Below are positions 33,976 to 43,342 of a DNA stretch of 64,000 bases, one piece after another; position 1 is the stretch's first letter, and every line of letters begins with the position of its first letter. A program made the position numbers and the translations under genes. Source of the stretch: Allobosea sp. BK604 (GTDB lineage: Bacteria; Pseudomonadota; Alphaproteobacteria; Rhizobiales; Beijerinckiaceae). The notes under the pieces are model-generated. The model ran no database searches. It worked only from the letters and a program-made list of their open reading frames with translations, and was not told the origin of the DNA. The DNA lies in assembly GCF_004341515.1 (NCBI RefSeq), contig NZ_SLZF01000002.1, forward strand, positions 434,001 through 498,000, read 5' to 3'.

Positions 33976-34665
33976 GTGGCACTGGCGGGCAAGGGCGTGC
34001 TGGCGATCTGGAATGGCATCGCCGCGGAGGCCGAGGCGGATTTCGTGGCCTGGCACATGCGCGAGCATATTCCGGAGCGGGTCGGCGTGCCCGGCTTCCT
34101 GCGCGGCCGCCGCTACGTCGCCGAGCGCGGCGCGCCGAAATACTTCAATTTCTACGAGACGGAGACGCCGGAGACACTGACCGCCCCGGCCTATCTCGCG
34201 CGGCTCAATGCGCCATCGGACTGGACCCGGCGGGTGGTCCGGCACTTTCTCGATACGTCCCGAACCATCTGCACGGTTGCCGCCGGCGGTGGCCTCGGCG
34301 ATGGCGCCTTCATCGCCACAGTGCGACTGAGCGCAACAAGCGATCGCGCCGCGTTCCTGCACGGAATGGAGGAGGTGATCGGCGCGCTGAGCGAGGCACC
34401 ATCGATCGTCGCCGTCCATCTGCTGGAGGGACGGGGCGGGGGCGGCAGCGGCCAGACCGCGGAGAAGGAGCTGCGCGGCGGGCCCGACGAGACCGTGGAC
34501 TGGGTCCTGCTGGTCGAGGCGGCCGATCTGGCGCCGCTGGACGCCGCACTGGACCGGCACGCGTCCGCGCAGGCGCTGGACGGGATCGCAGCAGGTTTCG
34601 AGCCGGCGCGCGATTGTGGCATCTATCGCTTCCAATTCGGCCTGGCGAGCAACCAGCTCGCCTGA
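33976..34665 (+). CDS. DUF4286-like protein (two ferredoxin-like repeats)
   Basis: This is a 229-residue cytosolic protein. The first half (LAIWNGIAAEAEADFVAWHMREHIPERVGVPGFLRGRRYV...YFNFYET) resembles DUF4286/EthD-like dimeric alpha-beta barrel domains. The second half (WVLLVEAADLAPLDAAL) looks like a weaker second copy. The GTG start at 33976 has GAGGAG 6 nt upstream, overlapping the SDR stop. Such proteins are found in aromatic and lactone catabolic clusters, but the activity is unknown. Confidence 0.72.
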   Translation: MALAGKGVLAIWNGIAAEAEADFVAWHMREHIPERVGVPGFLRGRRYVAERGAPKYFNFYETETPETLTAPAYLARLNAPSDWTRRVVRHFLDTSRTICTVAAGGGLGDGAFIATVRLSATSDRAAFLHGMEEVIGALSEAPSIVAVHLLEGRGGGGSGQTAEKELRGGPDETVDWVLLVEAADLAPLDAALDRHASAQALDGIAAGFEPARDCGIYRFQFGLASNQLA

Positions 34666-34699
34666 GCGCCGCAACACCTGATCAGAGCCACCGGAGCCG

Positions 34700-35776
34700 A
34701 TGCCAAGAGCAAGGACCACGCAGACCAGGGCTACCGAGACCGTCCCCGCGGTCGCCGATCTGCGCCGCAGCGTCGGTCTGCGCGAGGTCGCGCGCGCGGC
34801 CGGCGTCTCGACCGCGACAGTGTCCCGCGCCATCAACAATCCCGACGTGGTCTCGGCCGATCTGCGCGAGCGCATCGCCGGCGCGGTCAAGGAGCTGGGC
34901 TGGGTGCCCGATGGCGCGGCACGTGCGCTCAGCACGCGGCGGTCGCACACGATCGGCGCCGTCTTCCCGGCACTCTCTGTCGGCGACTTCGCCCATGCGA
35001 CCCATGCGATTCAATCGGAGCTGTCGCAAGCCGGCTATACGCTGCTGCTGGCCTGTTCGGAATACGAGCCCGAGCTTGAGCTGCATCAGGTCCGCAAATT
35101 CGTCGAGCGCGGAGTCGATGGCCTGATCCTGGTCGGACAGGCGCACCATCCCGAGCTCGAGCCGCTCCTGGTCCAGCGGGCGATGCCCTTCGTCAACACC
35201 TTCGTCTACGACCGCGAGACGCACGGCACCTGCATCGGGCCGGACAATCACAAGGCACTGGTGACGATGACGGATTACCTGGCCGATCTCGGCCATGTCC
35301 GCTTCGGCGTCATCGCCCAGTCGACCCGCAACAACGATCGCGCGAGCGCGCGTCTGGAAGGCGTGCGCGATGCGCTGGCGCTGCGCGGCCTTGCCGTGCG
35401 CCCCCAGCATTTCGCCATGGGCGAGTGGACGATCGCCGAGGGCCGCGCCCTCTTCCGCAAGCTGATGGACACGGATCCCAGACCGACCGCCGTCGTCTGC
35501 GGCAATGCGCATCTCGCCGTCGGCGCCGTGCTGGAAGCGGCCGCCATGGGCCTGCGGCTACCGGAGGATCTCTCGATCGTCGGCTATGACGATATCGAGG
35601 TCATGAGCCATCTCCCGGTGCCGGTGACGACGGTGCGGGTTCCGAGCGCCGAGATCGGCCGGATCGCTGCCCGGGTCCTCGTCGCGCGCGTGGAAGGGAA
35701 GGACTATTCCGCGCCGCTGGAGGCCGTTGCGGAACTCGTGATCCGCGCCTCCTCCGGCCCGCCTCCAACGCCCTAG
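34700..35776 (+). CDS. LacI family transcriptional regulator
   Basis: This 358-residue protein has an N-terminal LacI HTH (LREVARAAGVSTATVSRAINNPDVV, about residues 30-54, and the hinge-like VPDGAARAL) and a periplasmic-binding-protein-like sensor domain (TIGAVFPALSVGDF, VDGLILVGQA, LSIVGYDDIEVMSHLPVPVTTVRVP). It starts with an unusual 20-residue Thr/Arg-rich tail before the HTH. It probably represses the surrounding catabolic genes through the palindromes at 30444-30463 and 33130-33149, and releases DNA on binding a pathway compound. Confidence 0.92.
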   Translation: MPRARTTQTRATETVPAVADLRRSVGLREVARAAGVSTATVSRAINNPDVVSADLRERIAGAVKELGWVPDGAARALSTRRSHTIGAVFPALSVGDFAHATHAIQSELSQAGYTLLLACSEYEPELELHQVRKFVERGVDGLILVGQAHHPELEPLLVQRAMPFVNTFVYDRETHGTCIGPDNHKALVTMTDYLADLGHVRFGVIAQSTRNNDRASARLEGVRDALALRGLAVRPQHFAMGEWTIAEGRALFRKLMDTDPRPTAVVCGNAHLAVGAVLEAAAMGLRLPEDLSIVGYDDIEVMSHLPVPVTTVRVPSAEIGRIAARVLVARVEGKDYSAPLEAVAELVIRASSGPPPTP

Positions 35777-35806
35777 GGTCGAACAAGCCGTCAAGAGAAG
35801 GCCGCC

Positions 35807-36613
35807 ATGACATCCGCCCAAGCTCCCGCACCGCCGATCACCGGCGCCACCCGTCTGCTCGGCTTCATCGGCGATCCGGTGATCCACGCGAAATCGCCCC
35901 AGAACGTCAATCCGCTGCTCGCCGCTGGCGGCCATGACGCGCTGCTGATGCCGCTGCATATCCCGCAGCACCGGTTCGATGCGGCGATCGGCGGCATCAT
36001 GTCGATCGCCAATCTCGACGGCCTGGTGGTGACGATGCCGTTCAAGGAGCGGCTGATCGCCCATCTCGACGAGATCAGCGTCCGCGCCCGGGCGGTCGGC
36101 GCCGTCAATGCCGCCAGGCGCACGGAGGATGGCCGCTGGGTCGGCGACATCTTCGACGGCGCCGGCCTGATCGGCGCGGTCGAAAGCCTCGGCATCTCGC
36201 CGCGCGGCCTGACTGTGGGCCTCGTCGGGGCGGGAGGAGCGGGCTCCGCCATCGCCTTCGCGCTCGCCGATGCGGGCGTCGCCAGCCTGACGATCATGGA
36301 TCGCGACGGCGGCCGTGCCGAACGCCTCTGCGAGCGTGTCGCCGCGATCTCGTCGCTCCGACCGAAATCGGGGGCGCTGGATGTCGGCAGGCTCGACCTC
36401 CTCGTCCATGCGACACCGGTCGGAATGCAGGATCTCGACGGCATCGCCATCGATGTGAGCGATCTCAAGCCCCATACTGCCGTCATCGACATCGTGACCC
36501 GCCCGGAAACGCCGCTGCTGCGTGGTGCTGCCCGGCTCGGTTGCCCGCATGCCGGCGGCGGCGCCATGGTTCAGGCCCAGACCAAGGCGATCCTGGGCTT
36601 TCTCGGATTCTAG
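35807..36613 (+). CDS. shikimate dehydrogenase-like oxidoreductase (divergent AroE)
   Basis: This 268-residue protein has the AroE fold. The N-terminal domain has VTMPFKERL with the catalytic Lys, GAVNAARR with the substrate Asn, and GDIFDGAG with the catalytic Asp. The NADP site is VGLVGAGGAGSAIAFALADAG. The usual substrate serine pair at the start (SLSP) reads AKSP, and GYNTD reads GDIFD, so the substrate is probably not shikimate itself. In a catabolic LacI-linked set it more likely oxidises quinate-like or other hydroxy acids. Confidence 0.8.
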   Translation: MTSAQAPAPPITGATRLLGFIGDPVIHAKSPQNVNPLLAAGGHDALLMPLHIPQHRFDAAIGGIMSIANLDGLVVTMPFKERLIAHLDEISVRARAVGAVNAARRTEDGRWVGDIFDGAGLIGAVESLGISPRGLTVGLVGAGGAGSAIAFALADAGVASLTIMDRDGGRAERLCERVAAISSLRPKSGALDVGRLDLLVHATPVGMQDLDGIAIDVSDLKPHTAVIDIVTRPETPLLRGAARLGCPHAGGGAMVQAQTKAILGFLGF

Positions 36614-36652
36614 TACTGAAGCCCCGAGCGGTATCAGCAGGCCAATGTTCAG

Positions 36653-37882
36653 CTAGGCGCGTCCTGACCATGATCGCTGCGTGATGGCGAAGGACAGGGC
36701 TCCGAACAGGGCGCAGATCATGAAGCCGATATCGAAGCGGCCCGTCGCGCCGAGCAGCAGGGCGAAAGCCGCCGGCGAGATCACATAGCCGATGAAGATG
36801 ATCAGCGTGGCGCCGGACGAGGTCTCGCGCACGAGGTGCGACGGGCTGGCCTTCGCGATCTCCGAGAGCTGGACTCCGTTCCAGCTCGACACGGTGACGC
36901 CGGCAATCGCGGCGAGACCGCAGAACTGGAGATAGGACCAGTCGCTGCCGACCCAGGCCATCGCGGCGGATGTCAGTCCCGAGGCCAGTCCCAGCAGCCC
37001 GAGCAGCCGCCGGGGAGCGACGAATTTATCTGCGACCCAGCCGAGCAGGATGCGACCGATGACGCTCATCGCCTGCATGATCGCGAAGGCGACACCCGCG
37101 GCGCTGAGATCATATTTCAGGGCGGACACCGCGAAGGTGATGAGGTAGGCGAACCAGATGCCCTGCCCGACCGCGAGGCAGGCGCCAGCCGCGGCGAGCC
37201 TGAAGACCGAGGTGGAGGTGAGCAGCGCTGCCAGAGACGACGACATGTTGGCGGGCGAGAGCAGCGCGCGCATCGTCAGCGGCTCGTCGTATTTGCGGTC
37301 AGCGTCGAGCCCCTCGCGGATCGGCTGGACGGCGAGGATCACCACCAGGACGAAGATCGCCGCCGCCAGCAGCGAAGCGCGCCAGCCGAAGGCTTCGACG
37401 ATCGGCGGCAGGAACAGGCCGGCGACGATGCCGCCGACGGGCACGCCCGCCTGCTTGATGGAAAAGATCATGGCGCGCCGGGATGCCGGTGCGGTCCTGT
37501 GCAGGATGTCGTTGCCTGCCGGCGAGGAAGGACCGTAGCCCACGCCGATCAGCAGCGAGGCCAGGGCCGCTGCGGGCCAGAACGGGGGCAGGAAGAGCGA
37601 CAGGCCGAGGATGCCGACGGCAAGGCCGACCTGCAAGGCCCGGATCGACCCGAGCCTGCGCAGGAATGGAGATCCAAGCGCGAGGAAGAGAATGGAGCCC
37701 AGCGTGTTGAGGCTGGCGAGATAGCCGACGACGGCATCGGACCAGCCGCGCTCCGCAGTCAGCGCCGGCGCGAGCGTCGGCGGAATCCGGGACAAAAAGG
37801 CCGTGGCCGTCTGTACCGCGACCATGGTCACGAGCGCGACGAGCCAGGTCGGCTGGCCACCGGAAGGCTTGCTGGGCTGCAC
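36653..37882 (-). CDS. major facilitator superfamily transporter
   Basis: This 409-residue protein has twelve hydrophobic segments, with an MFS loop between segments 2 and 3 (LGSPFLRRLGSIRALQVGLA). It is of the oxalate/formate or YbfB-like carboxylate type by general pattern (GYGPSSPAGNDILHRTAP, FSIKQAGVPVGGIVAGL). The start is uncertain: GTG 37882 fits, just after the stop of the upstream ATPase gene at 37899. It is last in the Hyu-Dpp operon and convergent with the AroE-like gene. The substrate is unknown; it could export a product of the operon or import an alternative substrate. Confidence 0.82.
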   Translation of the reverse strand: MQPSKPSGGQPTWLVALVTMVAVQTATAFLSRIPPTLAPALTAERGWSDAVVGYLASLNTLGSILFLALGSPFLRRLGSIRALQVGLAVGILGLSLFLPPFWPAAALASLLIGVGYGPSSPAGNDILHRTAPASRRAMIFSIKQAGVPVGGIVAGLFLPPIVEAFGWRASLLAAAIFVLVVILAVQPIREGLDADRKYDEPLTMRALLSPANMSSSLAALLTSTSVFRLAAAGACLAVGQGIWFAYLITFAVSALKYDLSAAGVAFAIMQAMSVIGRILLGWVADKFVAPRRLLGLLGLASGLTSAAMAWVGSDWSYLQFCGLAAIAGVTVSSWNGVQLSEIAKASPSHLVRETSSGATLIIFIGYVISPAAFALLLGATGRFDIGFMICALFGALSFAITQRSWSGRA

Positions 37883-37898
37883 TGTCTCTATCCCGCGC

Positions 37899-38885
37899 TC
37901 ATGCCGCCAGCTCACGCCAGCGCAGGCAGGCGACGCCATGCCCGCCCTCGAACTCGGCAGGCGGATCGATCTTGGCGCAACGGTCGATCGCCAACGGGCA
38001 GCGCGTCCGGAAACGGCAGCCAGAGGGCACGTTCGAGGGGTCCGGCGGCTCGCCCTGGAGCGAGAAATTCTCGGTGACGCGTGGCCCGCCGATGCGAGGC
38101 GCCGCCGAGAGCAGCGAGCGCGTATAGGGATGGCGCGGGGCGGCGAAGACATCCGCCGTGCTGCCGATTTCGACGATGCGGCCGAGATACATCACGATCA
38201 CCCGGTCGCAGATCGAGCGCACCACCGCAAGGTCATGGCTGATGAACAGATAGGTCAGGCCGAATTCCTGCCGGAGATCGCGAAACAGCGCGAGCACCGT
38301 TGCCTGCACGGAGACGTCGAGCCCCGAGGTCGGCTCGTCGAAGATCACGAGTTGCGGGCCGAGCACCAGGATGCGTGCGAGCCCGACGCGGCGCTGCTGG
38401 CCGCCGCTGATCTCGTGCGGATAGAGGTCGAGATGCGCCTCGGGCAGCCCGACCGATTTCACGATCGCCTGGACATGGGCCTCGCGCTTGGCGCGGGGCC
38501 AGTCGGTATGGATGATCAGGGGTTCGTGCAACGAGCGCCGCAAGGTCCAGCGCGGATCGAGCGAGGCTCCCGGATCCTGATAGACATATTGCAGCCTTGC
38601 CCGGACGGCGGCGGCGCGCTTCTGGCCGGGCGCGGCAATCCGCTCGCCCTGCAGGCGCACCTCGCCTCGGCTGGGGTCATGAATGCCCATCAGCGTCTTG
38701 CCGAGGGTGGATTTGCCGCAGCCGGACTCGCCGACGATGCCGAGGACTTCTCCCTCGGAAACCGAGAAGCTGACATCGTCGAGCGCACGCAGCGTGCCGA
38801 CCTGCCGGTTCAGGAAGCCGCGCACCGGAAAGTGGCGGGCGAGCCGTTCGACTTCGAGCAGGGGAAGGGGCAAAGCGTCAGACAT
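37899..38885 (-). CDS. oligopeptide/dipeptide-type ABC transporter ATPase (DppF-like)
   Basis: This 328-residue ATPase has Walker A GESGCGKST (52-60), signature ISGGQQRR (159-166), Walker B LVIFDEP (179-185) and the C-terminal oligopeptide-type cysteine motif GCRFRTRCPLAIDRC near residue 290. The ATG at 38885 overlaps the stop of the preceding ATPase gene by 8 nt, which fixes the start. It partners the DppD-like ATPase for the DppABC importer encoded upstream. Confidence 0.93.
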   Translation of the reverse strand: MSDALPLPLLEVERLARHFPVRGFLNRQVGTLRALDDVSFSVSEGEVLGIVGESGCGKSTLGKTLMGIHDPSRGEVRLQGERIAAPGQKRAAAVRARLQYVYQDPGASLDPRWTLRRSLHEPLIIHTDWPRAKREAHVQAIVKSVGLPEAHLDLYPHEISGGQQRRVGLARILVLGPQLVIFDEPTSGLDVSVQATVLALFRDLRQEFGLTYLFISHDLAVVRSICDRVIVMYLGRIVEIGSTADVFAAPRHPYTRSLLSAAPRIGGPRVTENFSLQGEPPDPSNVPSGCRFRTRCPLAIDRCAKIDPPAEFEGGHGVACLRWRELAA

Positions 38886-39864
38886 GGAGCGCCGGCGCCT
38901 TCGCGGTAACGGGATGATGGCAGGCCACCAGATGGCCGGCCTCGCCTTCGGTGAGCTCCGGCCGCGTCTTGTTGCAGATATCGCTCGCGCGCGGACAGCG
39001 CGGATTGAAGCGGCAGCCCGCCGGCGGCGAAAGCGGGCTCGGCACGCCGCCGGGAATGCCGACCGGGTTGCGGCCGGGCTCGGGCAGGCTGTCGAGCAGC
39101 ATGCTCGTATAGGGATGGCGCGGGGCGGCGAAGAATTCGTCGCGCGGTGCGATCTCCGCCGTCTGCCCGGCATACATCACGACGATCCGGTCGCAGATCT
39201 CCCAGGCAGCGCCGAGATCATGGGTGGTGAACAGCACGGAGACGCCGCGCTCGACCGCGAGCCGCCGCAGCAGGCCGAGGATTTGTGCCTGCACGGTGAC
39301 GTCGAGCGCGGTCGTCGGCTCGTCGGCGATGATCAGCCGCGGCTGCGGCAGCAGCGCCATGGCGATCATCACCCGCTGGCGCTGCCCGCCGGAGAGCTCG
39401 TGCGGATATTTGGCGAGTATCGCCTTCGGCTGCGGCAGCTGCACGGCGTCGAGCATGGCGATGATCGCGTCGTCGCCCGGCCGCTTGCCGCCCTCGCGCG
39501 GCGCCTTCCAGCGCATCAGGTCGCGGATCTGCGTCCCGACCCGGAAGAGCGGGTTGAAGCTGGCGAAGGGGTCCTGCGGCACGAAGGTGACGGTGCTGCC
39601 GCGGACACGCTCGGCCGCCTTGCCGTCACGCAGCATATCGACGCCGTCGAGGCGGATATGGCCGCTGCCGATCTCGGTCAGTCCCTCCGGCAAAGTGCCG
39701 AGGATGGCACGGGCGAGCGTGGTCTTGCCGCAGCCGGATTCGCCGACCAGGCCGACAATCTCGCCGGGCTTCACCGCGAGATCGACCATGTCGAGCACGC
39801 GGGCGGGGCCCTTCTCGGTGCGAAAGCTGAGCGACAGCTTCTGGATGTCGAGCAGGGTCGTCAT
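38878..39864 (-). CDS. oligopeptide/dipeptide-type ABC transporter ATPase (DppD-like)
   Basis: This 328-residue ATPase has Walker A GESGCGKTT (41-49), signature LSGGQRQR (157-164), Walker B LIIADEP (177-183) and the C-terminal motif GCRFNPRCPRASDIC. It starts 3 nt after the DppC-like permease stop. With DppF it powers the importer, whose substrate is likely linked to the hydantoinase genes. Confidence 0.93.
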   Translation of the reverse strand: MTTLLDIQKLSLSFRTEKGPARVLDMVDLAVKPGEIVGLVGESGCGKTTLARAILGTLPEGLTEIGSGHIRLDGVDMLRDGKAAERVRGSTVTFVPQDPFASFNPLFRVGTQIRDLMRWKAPREGGKRPGDDAIIAMLDAVQLPQPKAILAKYPHELSGGQRQRVMIAMALLPQPRLIIADEPTTALDVTVQAQILGLLRRLAVERGVSVLFTTHDLGAAWEICDRIVVMYAGQTAEIAPRDEFFAAPRHPYTSMLLDSLPEPGRNPVGIPGGVPSPLSPPAGCRFNPRCPRASDICNKTRPELTEGEAGHLVACHHPVTAKAPALHV

Positions 39865-39867
39865 CGA

Positions 39868-40710
39868 TCAGAGGCTGCGCCGCGTGCGCGGGTCGAGGAT
39901 GTCGCGCAGGCCGTCGCCGAACAGGTTGAAGCCGAGCACGGTCAGGAAGATCGCTATGCCCGGCGCCAGCGCGTACCACCAGGCCTCCGGCAGGTATTCG
40001 CGGCTCTCGGCGATCATCCGGCCCCATTCCGGCGTCGGCGGCGGGGCGCCGAGGCCGAGGAAGCCGAGCGTCGCCGCGGTCAGGATCGTCGCGCCCATGC
40101 CGATCGAGGTGCGCACGATGATCGGCGAGGCGATATTGGGCAGGATGTGCAGCACGATCACGCGCCAGGGCGAGGCCCCGAGCGCTACGGCGGATTCGAC
40201 GAAGACCTCGTTCCGCATCGAGCGTGTCTCGGCATAGACGAGGCGCGCCCAGAACGGCCAATAGGTCAAGGAGAGCGCGAGGATGACGTTCTCGATCGAG
40301 GGGCCGAGCGTCTGGGCGATGGCGATCGCCAGCACGATCTGCGGCACGGCCAGGAAGATCTCCGCGACCCGCATCAGCGCATCGCTGATCCAGCTCTGGT
40401 AATAGCCGGCGATCAGGCCGATCGGGACGCCGATGACCAGCGCCGAGCCGACCGCGATCGCGGCCAATGTCAGGGTGATGCGGGCGCCGAAGAGAATGCG
40501 GCTGAAGATGTCGCTGCCCATGCGATCGGTGCCGAACAGCGCCTCGGCTGTCGGCGGCAGCAGGCGCCGCTGGATATGGAAGTCGACGACATCGTTAGGA
40601 TAAGGCGCGAGCAGCGGGGCGAAGATCGCCGCGATGACGAGGAGCGCGAGCAGGCTGGCGCCGAGCAGGGCCGCCCGGTCCCGGGCGAAGCGCTTGAGCA
40701 GCGCGATCAT
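39868..40710 (-). CDS. oligopeptide/dipeptide-type ABC permease (DppC-like)
   Basis: This 280-residue protein has about six membrane segments, the N-terminal OppC/DppC signature (HIQRRLLPPTAEALFGTDRMGSDIFSRILFG, about 44-75) and the EAA loop ESAVALGASPWRVIVLHILPNIASPI (about 172-198). It overlaps the DppB gene by ATGA. Confidence 0.93.
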   Translation of the reverse strand: MIALLKRFARDRAALLGASLLALLVIAAIFAPLLAPYPNDVVDFHIQRRLLPPTAEALFGTDRMGSDIFSRILFGARITLTLAAIAVGSALVIGVPIGLIAGYYQSWISDALMRVAEIFLAVPQIVLAIAIAQTLGPSIENVILALSLTYWPFWARLVYAETRSMRNEVFVESAVALGASPWRVIVLHILPNIASPIIVRTSIGMGATILTAATLGFLGLGAPPPTPEWGRMIAESREYLPEAWWYALAPGIAIFLTVLGFNLFGDGLRDILDPRTRRSL

Positions 40711-41711
40711 GCCGCCCCGCGCGGGTCGATCGCCGCCTGCAGCATGTCGACGATGAGGTTGATCAGCACGAAGAGAGCGCCGGTGCAGAGGGTGAAGCCC
40801 ATCACGGCATTGTAGTCGGATTGCAGGATCGAGCGCACGGCATAGGCGCCGAGCCCGGGCCAGTCGAACACCGTCTCGACCACCACGGCGCCGGCGAGCA
40901 GGATGCCGAAGATCAGGCCGAGCTGGGTGACGGTCGCGGTCAGCGCCATGCGCAGCACGTATTTCCAGACGATGACCCGCCGCGGAAAGCCCATCGCCGT
41001 CTGGTAGGCGACGGAGGGCGAGTTGATCACGCCGATGACGCCGTTGCGGGTGAAACGCACGACGGTCGCCGCCGCCGGCAGGGCGAGTGTCAGCGCCGGC
41101 AGCGCGATGTGCCGCAGCGCCGAGCCCAGGATCTCGGTGTCACCCGCGATCAGCGCGTCGACGACCATCAGCCCGGTCACCGTCTCCGGCGGGAACCCCT
41201 CGATCCGTCCGGAGAGCGGCAGCCAGCCAAGCTTCATCGAGAACAGGAACTGCAGCTGCATCGCGAACCAGAAGGAAGCGACCGCGAGGCAGGAGACCGT
41301 GACCACGCGCAGCACATGGTCCATCCAGGAATTGCGGTTGAGCCCGCAGAAGACGCCGAGCGGAATGCCGATCAGCGCCGCGATCAACACCGCGACGACG
41401 GTCAGCTCCAGCGTCGCAGGCAGGCGCGTCGCGAGGTCGTCGACGATCGGCTGCTGGGTGAAGAGGCTCGTGCCGAGATTGCCCTCGGCAACGTCGCGGA
41501 CATAGTTGAAGAACTGCACCGGCAACGGTTTGTCGAAGCCGAAGCGCTCGCGCACCTGCTGCACCTGCTCGCGCGAGGCATTCTCGCCAGCGACCAGGAC
41601 CGCCGGATCGATCGGCACGACGCGCGACAGGGTGAAGACGATGGCGAGCAACCCGAGCAGCGTCGGTACGAACCAGATCAGCCTGTTCGCCACCATCGAC
41701 AGCCAGTTCAC
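40707..41711 (-). CDS. oligopeptide/dipeptide-type ABC permease (DppB-like)
   Basis: This 334-residue protein has six membrane segments. The N-terminus contains LGLLAIVFTLSRVVPIDPAVLVAG and REQVQQVRERFGFDKPLPVQFFNYV, typical of DppB/GsiC. The EAA-type loop is YQTAMGFPRRVIVWKYVLRMALTATVTQLGL near 235-265. It forms the translocation pore with DppC. Confidence 0.93.
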   Translation of the reverse strand: MNWLSMVANRLIWFVPTLLGLLAIVFTLSRVVPIDPAVLVAGENASREQVQQVRERFGFDKPLPVQFFNYVRDVAEGNLGTSLFTQQPIVDDLATRLPATLELTVVAVLIAALIGIPLGVFCGLNRNSWMDHVLRVVTVSCLAVASFWFAMQLQFLFSMKLGWLPLSGRIEGFPPETVTGLMVVDALIAGDTEILGSALRHIALPALTLALPAAATVVRFTRNGVIGVINSPSVAYQTAMGFPRRVIVWKYVLRMALTATVTQLGLIFGILLAGAVVVETVFDWPGLGAYAVRSILQSDYNAVMGFTLCTGALFVLINLIVDMLQAAIDPRGAA

Positions 41712-41744
41712 CGCATCGTCTCCGCCCGTCCCAGATCGTTCTCC

Positions 41745-43313
41745 TCAGCGCTTGAGCGAGGCCCAGCGAATGTCCTGGCCGTTGCTGACCGGCGAGAAGC
41801 GGATGCCCTCGACCTTGCTCGAATAGGGACCGTACCATTTGGTGTTGTAGACGAAGATGCCGGCGGCATCGTCGTTCACCATCTGGGTCATTTCCTCATA
41901 GAGCTTGCGGCGCTCCTCCTGGTCACCCGACACCAGCGCGCGGTCGAGCCGCTTGTCGAATTCCGGATTGCTGTAATAGGAGAAGGTGCGCGTGCCGTGA
42001 TAGCGCGTGCCATAGAGTTCGCCGACCCAGTTGTTCGGGTCGACATAATAGGTGCTCTTCCAGAGCGGCACGATATCGGCCTGGGTGTTGGCATTGCGCA
42101 TCCGGCCCGAGACGACCGACCAGGGCGAGACCTCGACCACGACCTCGACGCCGATCTGGCGCAGCGTGTTCTGGAACAAGGTGGCCGCCTGCTCGGATTC
42201 GCTGAAGCCGGCGAGCGCATTGATGGTGATCGGCCGAAGCGGCTCGGTGACCTTCTTCAGCTCCTCGCGGGCCTTATCGAGATCGTAGCTATAGCCCTTC
42301 AACCCGGCCGGCGTGCCCCAGATATTGTTCGGGTTCGGGCCGGGATTGCGGTTGACCGAGCCCTTCATGATATTGGCGATGAAGCCGTCATAGTCGAAGG
42401 CATAGGCCAATGCGCGACGGAAATTCGCGTTGTTCATCAGCGGCTTGCTGTTGTTCAGCGCGAGGATGAAGACGCGCATCGATTCCTGCTCGATGATCTG
42501 CACGTTCGGCGACTGGCGCAGCCGCTGGATCTGGTCATAGGGCAGGTAGCCGTCGGCGCCCTGATAGTCGCCGCGTATCAGGCCGAGCACGCGCGTATTG
42601 GTCTCGAGCACGGTGCGGAATTCGAGATCGTCGAAGGGCTGGCCGGTCCAACCGGCGAAATGCTCGGGAAAGCGGCGCGCGGTCCAGCCGACCGCCGGAT
42701 CGTGCCGGCGCAGCGCGTAGGAGCCACTGCCGGCCTCGTTGCGCGCCAGCCAGGGTTCGGCCCAGTCGCCGCTCTTCTCATTGGCCTTCACCAGCGCGCT
42801 GTTGACGACGAGGATGTCGGGAACAGTTGTGAGGAAAATCGCCGAGGGCTGCACCAGGTTGAAGACGACGGTATGGGCGTCCGGCGCCTTGGTCGTGCCG
42901 GGCTTGATCGCATCGAGATAGAGGCTGGCGGCGCCCTTCTTCAGCGCGATCATGCGCTCGATCGAATAGACCACGTCCTCGGCCGTGACCGGCTTGCCGT
43001 CATGGAATTTCGCATCCTTGCGCAGCTTGAAAGTATAGGCTTTGCCGTCCTCGGAGACGGTATGGCTCTCGGCCAGCCAGGGGATCATCTTCGGGGGGTT
43101 GTCGACCCAGCGGTAGAGCCCGTCATAGAGGTTGAAGCGCGTCGCGGCGCGGGCGGTGTCGAAGATCGTGTGCGGGTCGAGATTGTCGTAGGGACTGTTA
43201 TTGGCATAGACGAACTTGCCGCCTGCCTGGGCCGAGGCGCTTTCCCAGCCGACCGAGGAGAGGGCGACCGAGCCCAGAACCGTCTTCAAGGCGTCTCTAC
43301 GCGTCGTCGTCAT
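41745..43313 (-). CDS. ABC transporter substrate-binding protein, family 5 (DppA-like)
   Basis: This 522-residue periplasmic protein has a signal peptide with two arginines (MTTTRRDALKTVLGSVAL, ending SASAQ). The family 5 pattern follows: LDPHTIFDTARAATRFNLYDGLYRW, a YTFKLRKDAKFHDGKPVTAEDVVYSIER block (about 92-120) and LMNNANFRRALAYAFDYDGFI. ATG 43313 has SD GAGGAGG. The ligand is not evident; a cyclic or modified peptide-like amide would match the hydantoinase genes. Confidence 0.92.
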   Translation of the reverse strand: MTTTRRDALKTVLGSVALSSVGWESASAQAGGKFVYANNSPYDNLDPHTIFDTARAATRFNLYDGLYRWVDNPPKMIPWLAESHTVSEDGKAYTFKLRKDAKFHDGKPVTAEDVVYSIERMIALKKGAASLYLDAIKPGTTKAPDAHTVVFNLVQPSAIFLTTVPDILVVNSALVKANEKSGDWAEPWLARNEAGSGSYALRRHDPAVGWTARRFPEHFAGWTGQPFDDLEFRTVLETNTRVLGLIRGDYQGADGYLPYDQIQRLRQSPNVQIIEQESMRVFILALNNSKPLMNNANFRRALAYAFDYDGFIANIMKGSVNRNPGPNPNNIWGTPAGLKGYSYDLDKAREELKKVTEPLRPITINALAGFSESEQAATLFQNTLRQIGVEVVVEVSPWSVVSGRMRNANTQADIVPLWKSTYYVDPNNWVGELYGTRYHGTRTFSYYSNPEFDKRLDRALVSGDQEERRKLYEEMTQMVNDDAAGIFVYNTKWYGPYSSKVEGIRFSPVSNGQDIRWASLKR

Positions 43314-43342
43314 GCCGTCCTCCTCTCTAAACTCTGCTGGAT

